Assembly (NCBI GenBank): GCA_021234155.1
Contig: JAJEKV010000030.1
Span: 15,798,003-15,862,002, forward strand
Length of the DNA: 64,000 nt
From: Isoetes taiwanensis
Lineage: Eukaryota > Streptophyta > Lycopodiopsida > Isoetales > Isoetaceae
Reading direction: 5' to 3'
Made by a program: the position numbers and the translations under genes. Every line of letters begins with the position of its first letter. Positions within the stretch are counted from its first letter, which is position 1. Shown here one piece after another: positions 56,214-64,000 of the stretch. A model generated the notes under the pieces. That model saw only the letters and a program-made list of their open reading frames with translations. It was not told where the DNA came from and searched no databases.

Positions 56214-57436
56214 TTTTTGTGTCCATGTGTTTTATCCTATCATGCTTTAGGTGCATTTGTTGGGCCCAGGAACATTACCAATAGAAAGAACTCTGTGCAT
56301 CAAGACCTAAGGGGTTTGCAAACAGACAATTGAACTCTGTCCAGTCTTCAACTTTGAAGTCTAAACACTTTGAAGTGCCAATTTTTGTCATTGCCCATTG
56401 TTGCACATCGAGGCACCAATTATGCATTCTGTTAAACTTTTCTCTGACTTCCAAATTGAAATTACAGAACGAACTGCTCCTGTATATGGCCTTTGTATTC
56501 TAGTTTTAAAATGCATAAGCTAAACATGCGCAAATAAAAAGAGAGAAATGCAAGGAAATTTGGCCTGAAAATCGACAGGCCCTTTGCAAACTTGATTGCT
56601 CACAAAAAAAGCAATGACAATCCAGATTCATTGATAGCCCTAGAAACGCAATAAGATTCCATGGATAAAATTCTGTCAATGATGATGCATGTCCTTGCAT
56701 GTCCCTAGGAACATCCAATTAGCAACGACGATCATTTTGCAATGGAACTGGATTGATTGGTTTTTACAAACATGGGTTGACACTTGCAATTTTAGTGTCC
56801 ATGTTGCAGCCATCTAGGATTTCTTACCACATGATCTCTAGGATTCTTACCACATGATGTTTTCACTATTTAATCACATCACGTTCTATTAGAAGTTCAT
56901 TATGCATGCCGTGGGAATACAGCATTTCCATTTTCTTTGTACATGTCTTCACGACCCTTAAAGCCGTCAAACTTGCCAGCATCAAGATAGGTATGCCTTC
57001 TCAGCCCAAAGCGCTGATTAGACATTTCCTTTCCAAGCTATAAAAAATAGAGTAAAAGAAGATTTCAGATAAATCGCAGCCCTTCTTCCTGAGTTTGGAG
57101 TTTTGAGACCAGGCTGGGGCAAAACCTACATCTTAGACATGCACTATGAATTGAGGACACTTTTGGCAGACAATCATAATAATGCTTGTTGATAAGGTGC
57201 AACTTGATATTGGAGAGGCCCGTAGACAAAAACAATTTGCAAAGCCATCGTATCAAGCCATAAAACCAAAAACTTATCATAGTGTCCTCACATCTACAAT
57301 TAGTGGCTGAGCAAGATTATTAAATTTGATGGAACACCATAGCTTTGGATGCAAAATATGCCTTCTTATTTGACAACTTTAAACCAAGCTTAGAAACTGC
57401 ACTTTATTCCATATACTAAATCAATCTGCATTAAAG
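56214..57436. other. Interval between two convergent genes
   Basis: A possible extra minus-strand exon lies at about 56944-57042 (GKEMSNQRFGLRRHTYLDAGKFDGFKGRED, with acceptor TTTTTTATAG), which could belong to the HD-domain gene. I could not link it in frame. Nothing else is recognised. Confidence 0.35.
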
Positions 57437-58803
57437 TCAAAGCCTAGCTCTGTATAGAAATAGTCCAGTTGAAACACATGTTGCGGGTTTCGACTTCTGA
57501 TGCATCATAGAATTTTCCCCATATTGCTCTAGATTGGGAGTTTTGCAGCTTCCAAGAATCAAATCCTACAATGCATCAGACAGCATATGTAAAGAATTTT
57601 AAACTAGAGAAACTGGACAGCCATCACGTACCTTGACTCTTCGCAGGTCATTTTCTTCAATATCAATGTTTTTAAGTTCATCGACAATGCGTTGCACCAT
57701 TCTTATAGATCTCTCCTCATGTGACCTGCATGATCTACCCAGTAATATTTTGGACCTGATCTTTCAGATGCGACAGATCTTGACAAATTAAGCTTAACCC
57801 AAGACAATAATCCACGCCTTCAAAATAACAATAATACTAATCTTAAGCAAAAGCGATACCAAATAGACAAGTTTTTGAAATACAGACCCTGGAGCAGCTC
57901 TAGGCAGGAACTCGTTACCAAGCGAATGATTGAATGGTCCATGACCACAATCATGCAACAACCCTTAAGTATTAAGCATTTTGGGTCATTATCACATAAC
58001 AAGATTAAATCAAAAGCAGGATGAACCCAAACATACCTGCAAGCCTCACACATCTGACATGGGAGGGGTCAATAGAATCTCCATCCATATCCTAGCCAAT
58101 ACAATAGTTCATTCATTCATACCATTTAATCTTGAAATACCATTTAATCTTGAAGTGATAAGGAAAGTGCTTACTTACATTTAATATTAACAAGGCACTA
58201 TGGTAGCAACGAAGAGAGTGTTCATATCGTGTATGAGTTGCAACATTATCACATAGATCTGCACAAAATGTTTGCTAGTAGTGTACTTCTATAGAAGAAA
58301 GATTCAATTTGCTTACTTTGTTGCTTGATATCTCGTAATCTGAATCATAAATACCAGATATCATCAGCATCATTCTGAAACAATCCTTTTTGAAAATAAG
58401 AACAGAAGGTGAACTAACCTCTGGAATTCTTCAGTATCCATGAACTTCAGTGATAACTGCACCAAATGAAACCTATATATTATCAGCCAGCATGATATAG
58501 ATCTCACAATACAACTCAAATTTATCTGTTTTGAAGTTTCTGTTTCTATTTGTATAGAACCACACATAATATGCCCACTACTATTATTTCCTGCATTGCA
58601 TGGGAGACATCATTGTGGCTTTCTTTTTCATTCTCATATACAATTAAAAACATGCATATAGCGACCTGCGATCTTCTACATTACTTCTATATTCGGTTCG
58701 ACAACATAGAACTTACTGGATCAACGAGAATATTAACATGAATATTGTCATGAAACTCCTTCATTTCTTCCCTCTTACCAAACTTATTTTCGCTGGAACC
58801 CAT
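57437..58803 (-). CDS. SAMHD1-like HD-domain dNTP triphosphohydrolase, apparently truncated
   Basis: Exons on the minus strand: 58803-58717 (ATG), 58456-58419, 58339-58317 (23-nt microexon), 58258-58179, 58091-58037, 57963-57888, 57725-57632 and 57565-57437. Phases agree and give about 193 residues. Key segments: HDNIHVNILVDP, MDTEEFQRLRDIKQ, ATHTRYEHSL (His), GLLHDCGHGPFNHSLGNEFLP (HD pair) and SHEERSIRMVQRIVDE. This matches the N-terminal half of SAMHD1/VEN4, nuclear enzymes that hydrolyse dNTPs. The later catalytic Asp region (DVDKFDY type) was not found and the last exon drifts into a TGA, so it is a pseudogene, a short paralogue, or its 3' exons were missed. Confidence 0.75.
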
Positions 58804-59147
58804 CCCTCTGCAGCCAATATTAAATCCTTAGAACATGAAAATATTAAACATGCATCTTCTCGTCATGAATATATCGAGAAGAGAAATTTAAACAGAACTA
58901 CACTAGCTTTGATCACCAAGACGGAACAGATTAGGAATGACGAAGACGTGAACTCGAAAAGGTGTTGGTAGATAGCAGAATAAGAAAATTGAACTTGTTT
59001 TTATATGGGAGGAGGTCTAGTGGTAAATTTATCGAACGGAGTTCATTGCATGACGAAATTGTGGCCAGCCTTTTCTTTGGCTGCTGATTTGGCAGTCACG
59101 TGGCATATCTTTTTTTTTCTTTTTCATAAAGATATATATGCCTCCAC
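58804..59147 (-). promoter_or_regulatory. Upstream region of the HD-domain gene
   Basis: No ORF is supported here. A CACGTGGC-type word (GTCACGTGGCA, about 59095) lies about 295 bp upstream of the ATG. It leads into the palindromes at 59148-59263. Confidence 0.35.
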
Positions 59148-59263
59148 AAAACTGTGACGTGGAAAGTCCAGGCTAGCATAAAAATGTGACGTGGCATTTT
59201 ATGCTAGCCTGGACTTTTCACGTCACGGTTTTAAGATTTGGTGGTAGCTGGACCAAATCTTAA
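59148..59263. repeat. Two adjacent palindromes with TGACGTGG motifs
   Basis: The first hairpin has arms 59149-59183 and 59198-59232 (33 of 35 matched) around a loop that itself reads TGTGACGTGGCA. The second has arms TTAAGATTTGGT (59231-59242) and ACCAAATCTTAA (59252-59263) around 9 nt. TGACGTGG / CCACGTCA-type words occur in the arm and the loop. They are bZIP (ACGT-core) sites in plants. It lies 345-460 bp upstream of the HD-domain gene ATG and may be a MITE remnant. Confidence 0.75.
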
Positions 59264-59869
59264 AATTCCAGTTGTCCCGCAACTTAGGTAGCAAAACCAT
59301 GCAAAGCAAATTTGGTAGTAAGTATGTGAACCAAATCTGGCAGTTGGGAGTCTGCCTTTACTTGCAGTCTAGCGCAATTTGGCAATTGGGCGCCTTCCTT
59401 TGAGTTTCTTAATCGGCAAAGTTTAGACCAACCTCTGCTTCCACAACATGCACCAAATCATTCTTAGATTCATTCATTGTCTCTGCATGTGTATTCATCT
59501 GCATTAGAATATGTAAAGATAAGAATAGCAATGTTGTCAGGAAGAATGACAAAATAATTTTAAGATTAAACAGCGAAAAATACCTTATAAAGAGGCCGAA
59601 TCGGCAAAATGATGTGCCGGATCATAGCTGGGCATGCGTCTCAGGGCTAATCCCTAATCTCTTATTCCAAGCAGTTCCAAGTTATTTCCAGCTCTGTGCA
59701 GTGCAAGACAAACCCATTCGGTTCGTTCTAAAAATAGTTGCACGAGTTCTTACTTGGTTTGGTTAACAATCGTGTTTCCATTCTCATTCATAGGATTTCT
59801 TTTTTAACAAGTACTCCAACTCATTCTTGATTATGAAAGGATTATTGTGAGCCTTTTGAGACCCTGTAT

Positions 59870-59945
59870 TGTATTGGGTATTGTATTGGGTCCCATACTG
59901 ATTGGTCTTCGTGGACTATAAAAGAAATTCAATTCAATTATCCTT
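59870..59945 (+). mobile_element. LINE 3' end fragment with (AATTC)n tail
   Basis: GGGTCCCATACTGATTGGTC and TTCGTGGACTATAAAAG precede AATTCAATTCAATT. It is the same terminus as the minus-strand LINE at 60155, in inverted orientation about 220 bp away. Confidence 0.55.
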
Positions 59946-60154
59946 CTTTATTAAGATAATAATGTACATGCAACATATTTGACGTAAGCATCTCTTCGTA
60001 TTCTAAGTTCTGAATTTGTGCAATTTAAGGAACACCACACGGAGTGCGATGATAGTGGCACTGCTTTACTTTCTTGTAATTTATTCTTTAAATTTGGTTT
60101 TTAAGGTAAGTGGAAAACGTTTTGGATTTTTTTCTCAGGCTATTTTGTCTAAGG

Positions 60155-61249
60155 AATAGAATAGAATAGATTTTTTTAACGTCCACGGAGACCAATAGGT
60201 CATGGGACCCATACAATGGGCTAGTACAATCATTACTACTAGGATTAAAAAACCCCTGCCTCGAAAGGTTTTCAAGGGAAAAACCTTTACAGTAATGATG
60301 ATACTAGACAGTCGGAGATAATGACTACTGAGGGCTCAGTAATTGAAGATGTTCATCTAGAACCTCAAGTATGTATAATGCCAAGTCATGTACAGATGGT
60401 GCGCTGAGAAGTTGTGGAAGCGTGGAATGGAATGCTAAGGTCGAAAAATGATTCCGGACTATCTCAAAAGCAGGGCAACTCAGAAGAGTATGGCTTTCAT
60501 CTTCAATAACACGAATCGGCAACAGGTACATAGTCTCGCTTCCGCGGCAATTGCGGCCGCCCCATCTAACTGTCTCAATCCAGAAATTTTGTGGGACCCC
60601 CGCGAATTGATGCAATAGCTACAAGCTTGTTCCCGGACAATGAAGCAAGCAAATAAGCTTGGGGCCCCCGTGCCAAGGTGGGATTTATGTGTGCATGATA
60701 ATGACCGCCACTTGGGTCAAGGTAATCAAGGTCCCATATCTTTTGAGAAAAACGACCATTGAGATATTGTTGCAAAAGCTCGGGATCGAATCGGCAAGCA
60801 TCGGCGAAAGGTTTCTCGTTGCAATGACCCAAACAGCAAACCATGTAGTGCAACGCTCTTTCCAACGTCGTTTCAAATGCTGAGGAGATTCATCCATGGC
60901 AAGTGCAAGAACAGGATACCTATCATCATCCATGTGGTGCACCTTGCAGATATAGTGGAGATGACGCTTCATGGCAGAATGTTGAAGAGGCCAAGAACCT
61001 GTCTCTTGTAAAAGAATAGCATAGGGCACCGTTGTTTTAACTCCGAGGCTGTAAGTGAGAAAGGACTTTTGCACCCGCTCCAAGCTCTCCCAAGCACTAG
61101 CACTAATGGCAGGCCCCCACACTTCAGAACCATACAATAAAACAGGCTCTACCAAAGCCCGAAACAAGTGGGCTTTCCGTGGCCAATCATGAATTTCTGC
61201 GCGAAAACAATTGTTTTGCATTGCATAGAGTGCTCTCCATCCGATTTGC

Positions 61250-61250
<1 letters not shown>
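60155..61250 (-). mobile_element. 5'-truncated LINE with (TATTC)n tail, minus strand
   Basis: On the plus strand, GAATAGAATAGAATAG (60157) then TTAACGTCCACGGAGACC marks the 3' end. On the minus strand the coding remnant runs from FRALVEPVLLYGSEVWGPAI (61160) through YSLGVKTTVPYAILLQETGSWPLQHSAMKRHL to CNEKPFADACRFDPELLQQYL, and then to a degenerate finger (LLPIRVIEDESHTLLSCPAF). Only the RT C-terminal third remains. The truncation point directly abuts a run of 36 A. Confidence 0.82.

Positions 61251-61286
<36 letters not shown>
61251..61286 (+). repeat. A36 homopolymer at the LINE truncation point
   Basis: 36 consecutive A on the plus strand lie between the LINE 5' truncation and LTR-like sequence. 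Confidence 0.9.
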
Positions 61287-61287
<1 letters not shown>

Positions 61288-61303
61288 AGCAAAATTGAGT
61301 GGT

Positions 61304-62285
61304 TCGTGTTATGCACTAGCACCTCTAATGATAACCAACACACTAAAAGGGCGGATCCTTCAAGGAAATCGTTATCCAATGGGCCCCAACCTTCCAGGCT
61401 TTATCCCATACCCCACAAACCATATCAATTGCTCCCCTTCTCGGGATGCTTGCCCTCAAGCATATGGAACACATCAATGTTGCCACGAGGAATTAGTTCT
61501 GATACCAAATGTTATATGCAGATTCTAGCATATATAGATATCAACATCTTTTTTTTTTTTTTTGCTTTTAAATAAAGGTTAAGGTTTATTTGTTAACTTG
61601 CTCTTTGACAATATCAAGGATTAGACATACTGGATGGCTTTCCTACTCGACTTAGTTGTGAAAATTTGGCGATTATATTCCTCTGATCTAAGACTAAGAA
61701 CTAGAAGCATTGCCCACAAGCTCTAATGAAAGAAACATGGCTCTGATACCAAATGTTATGCACTAGCACCTCTAGAACCAACACGCTGAAAGGGAAGATC
61801 CTTCAAGGAAATCGTTATCCAATGGGCAAAAGTTTGACTGTCATTGACCAACATGTTTTGGAAAAGCGTAAGTCAACAATTTTCAAGTCAACAAGTGTAA
61901 ACCGCCCCCAAGCATTTGGTAAAGCGTAAGTCAACAACTTTGACCTATGCTATTGAATGGATTATGTTAAGGCATATTGTGTATAACATGTTTAGTAAAG
62001 CATAAGTCAACAATTTTCTTTTTTTTTTTGAAGAACTATGTCATCAATATATTAAAAGAATGCATAAGTCAACAATTTTGACCTATGCTATTCTATGCAT
62101 TATGTTAAGGCATATTGTGTAAGTCAACAATTTTCAAGTCAACAAGTGTGAATCACCCCCAAGCAAATGTTTGACTTTCATTGACCAACATGTTTGGTGA
62201 AGCGTAAGTCAACAATTTTGAAGTCAACAAGCAATTTACACTAACTAATTACAATTACAATTACTAAACAAGTGCCAAGCCAACA
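61304..62285 (-). mobile_element. Cluster of LTR fragments with two primer sites, minus strand
   Basis: GCTCTGATACCA at 61740-61751 and TTCTGATACCA at 61497-61507 are reverse complements of the tRNA-Met primer site. Each is followed after two A by TGTTAT, the LTR edge. About 75 bp (TTATGCACTAGCACCTCT and on to ATCGTTATCCAATGGGC) occurs at 61304-61382 and again at 61756-61828. Within the right LTR, a ~79-bp unit (GTAAGTCAACAA, TTTGACCTATGCTATT, TTAAGGCATATTGTG) is tandemly repeated (61922 and 62063). Internal coding regions are not visible. Confidence 0.6.
62018..62062 (-). mobile_element. 45-bp L1 3'-end insertion with a 17-bp TSD
   Basis: CATAAGTCAACAATTTT is present at 62001-62017 and 62063-62079. 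Between them, on the minus strand, lie the last 33 bp of the L1 3' UTR (as at 47060-47089, one mismatch) plus 11 A. Confidence 0.85.
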
Positions 62286-62530
62286 TAAGATGATTGATGT
62301 CCAAAAACGAATGGCCATTTCAGGATAGACATTTTTTTTTTAAATGTTTTAGAAAATAAAATTATGGTCATTTCAAGGTAATTACATTTCACTTCATATC
62401 CTATTAAATCATTACGATTAAGATACTAATGATACGAAAATCCTAAAAACGTAGCCTACGAAATTTATTTTACGCCAGCCTTTATATGGTCGTGAGGGAG
62501 AAGCATCGTCTAATTCTCCCACCCAACAGA

Positions 62531-62821
62531 ATGCCGAAGCGCTGCCGCTCCCGCTCTGCTTCCCCTGCCCCTGCCCCTGCCCCTTCCAAATGCCGGGAAT
62601 TGATTTCCCTAACTTTGCCAGAGCTCTTCGCGAGTTATGGTATAGGTGCTTGGCTAATTCCGGTAGAAGAACCTAGAGAAGACCTTCAAGATTTTTCCAA
62701 AAGGGTAAAAGCACGCTGTGGTGTATCAAAAACACGCATTTTGACCCCACATTTTGGCACCACCTTTGTGGTAGAATCGGGTGGTGCATACCGCAGTGGA
62801 GATTGCGGGAGTGCGAATTAA
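62531..62821 (+). CDS. 96-residue ORF, unrecognised
   Basis: An ATG at 62531 opens a basic Arg/Ser/Pro/Ala N-terminus (PKRCRSRSASPAPAPAPS) followed by a globular-looking part (ELISLTLPELFASYGIGAWLIPVEEPREDLQDF). GC content and composition are coding-like. It ends 110 bp before the next ATG and could be an upstream exon or a separate small gene. No family is recognised. Confidence 0.4.
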   Translation: MPKRCRSRSASPAPAPAPSKCRELISLTLPELFASYGIGAWLIPVEEPREDLQDFSKRVKARCGVSKTRILTPHFGTTFVVESGGAYRSGDCGSAN

Positions 62822-62931
62822 TGAGCATCGGTTATTTTGAATTTTATGCCACGTCATTGTCCACCTTTTTGAATTAAGAAATAATCACCTCTTCTTCTGT
62901 TTTTTTGCCGCTTCTTGCCGATTGAACCCTA

Positions 62932-63610
62932 ATGGAGTCAGAATTGAACGCCACTGGTTACACGATGAAATCTCTCCTCAAACAAGAGATTGTGCCCCAC
63001 GAAGATCTAAAGAAGCTTTGGGGTGACAGAGTTCCAAATAAATCTGGCTACATGTATTTTTCCCCAAATGTTTTGTTCAAACTGAAAAATTAAGGCATAT
63101 GTTTTCTTGTACAGGTTAAAGAATCTGAGCAATGAACAATACAAAGAGTTCATGCAAATGTACAAAAGAATTACAGGGAAGCCACATACATGGGGTGGAA
63201 TGGCTCCTGGAACCTGGGCAGTGGCTTATTATCTGCATATAAAAGGGGAGGCTGTTAATTGGAAGAGCTTCTCGGATTATTATAAAACTCCCGATGAGAA
63301 AGCAGAGGCCAATTCTTCTAGACCCAAGAGAAAGCATAGGCAAATCCAACGTGACGAGGAGAAAAATAGTAAAAGTGACAGGGATGATGAAGATGATAGG
63401 GAAAAAACCAAATCAGGTTCCTCTAGACTACACATTCAATCTGAACTCACAATCAAAACAGAAAAGCAGAGCAATGTTCTGAGACCAAAACATGCCATTG
63501 CAGGTATGTTCAATTATTAGTTGTGTTACAACAGAAAAAAATCTCAAGCTTGACCTAGATTGTTTCTATCAACACAGAAAAGGTAACATCAAATCCACTT
63601 CAAGAATCAG
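62932..63610 (+). CDS. Multi-exon gene, unrecognised, continues off the window
   Basis: ATG 62932 starts MESELNATGYTMKSLLKQEI. A first exon to about 63069 is joined tentatively (weak donor GTTTTG) to an exon from about 63115 or 63121 to 63503 (donor GTATGT). A 33-nt exon follows at 63578-63610 (acceptor ACACAG, donor GTATGT) in phase. The protein has a compact part (NEQYKEFMQMYKRITGKPHTWGGMAPGTWAV, YYLHIKGEAVNWKSFSDYY) and a highly charged Lys/Asp/Glu/Ser tail. I do not recognise it. Consistent splice phases support a real gene. Confidence 0.5.
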
Positions 63611-63734
63611 GTATGTCTACTACCATTTTGCATCATGTTGGCTGTATTGTCATGTTGTGTCTTTATGATGCCATCTGTGGGGCATTTCGTGCAATGGATG
63701 CCAGAATGATAGATGAGGTATGTGTGGTCTGGTG

Positions 63735-64000
63735 AGTGGTGAGTTGTTGGCATCCACCATGTCCCACACCACACCCCACCATCTCCCACCACTATACACT
63801 CTACCATCTCCCACCGCCACACTCCACCATGTCCCACACCACACCCCTCGACCACGCTCCACCACCACCACCACCACACTCCACCACCACCACACCACAC
63901 CACCGGACTCCACCATGTCCCACACCACAATCCACCACTACCACATTCCACCACCACCACACGCCACTACCACCACACCACACCCCACCACCACACCCCA
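63735..64000. repeat. CCACCA/CCACACC-rich minisatellite
   Basis: Diverged repeats of CCACCATGTCCCACACCACACC, CCACCATCTCCC and (CCA)n run to the window edge, apparently within the next intron of the preceding gene. Long minus-strand Trp/Val/Gly frames here are artefacts of the repeat. Confidence 0.85.

Noticed and set aside
63607-63983. Overlapping minus-strand frames rich in Trp, Val and Gly
   Set aside because: They are translations of the CCACCA/CCCACACC repeat and lack any non-repetitive coding content.

Overview
The window is plant nuclear DNA dominated by transposable elements. The evidence is GT-AG introns in small-exon genes, plant L1 LINEs with zf-RVT tails, a Tat/Athila-type Ty3-gypsy element primed by a tRNA-Asp-like site, a Ty1-copia relic, a CACTA transposon and two plant-type host genes. 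The LINE proteins with a C-terminal CxxC..H..C finger and the repeat density make a non-seed plant such as a fern my best guess. That lineage call is an inference of modest confidence.

Layout. 1-6.7 kb: an AT-rich array of ~190-230 bp repeats, each carrying a ~67-nt hairpin, split by a nearly complete LINE (2.0-6.0 kb). 6.7-14.7 kb: debris, namely an LTR element start (PBS at 7951), a LINE on the minus strand (8.3-10.2 kb) interrupted by a 283-bp ACGT-rich insertion, a (TATTC)9-tailed retroposon end, a broken copia element (11.8-13.4 kb) and an L1 3' end. 15.9-18.9 kb: another LTR element start (LTR about 1.48 kb, PBS at 17386).

18.9-47.1 kb is a four-level nest. An L1 LINE holds a Ty3-gypsy element (21481-44116, LTRs of about 0.6 kb). 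The gypsy pol is split by an 11.5-kb CACTA transposon (25244-36746, TSD TGT), and the CACTA's left arm contains a 235-bp MITE with an 8-bp TSD (26198-26432). Removing the CACTA and one TSD copy leaves the gypsy reading frame continuous. Between pol and the 3' LTR the gypsy element has an extra sense coding region and an antisense ORF with its own TATA box. Inside the CACTA I see no transposase. I see a 19-bp minisatellite, diverged peptide-coding modules, a LINE tail and two ORFs that may be captured host sequence.

47.1-64 kb is the gene-bearing flank: truncated L1/LINE copies, then two convergent host genes. These are a PARTING DANCERS (PTD)-like meiotic crossover gene (55035-56213, +) and an HD-domain, SAMHD1-like dNTPase gene (58803 down to about 57437, -, apparently truncated). 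A 35-bp-stem palindrome with TGACGTGG motifs lies upstream of the second gene. The right edge holds LTR/PBS fragments, a 45-bp L1 insertion with a perfect 17-bp TSD, and an unrecognised multi-exon gene whose last visible intron is a CCACCA minisatellite running off the window.

Nearly all element genes are broken by stops or frameshifts. The LINE at 2.0-6.0 kb is the best preserved, with one in-frame stop and one frameshift. All exon models were read by eye from splice consensus, frame and family resemblance, and none is supported by transcripts.
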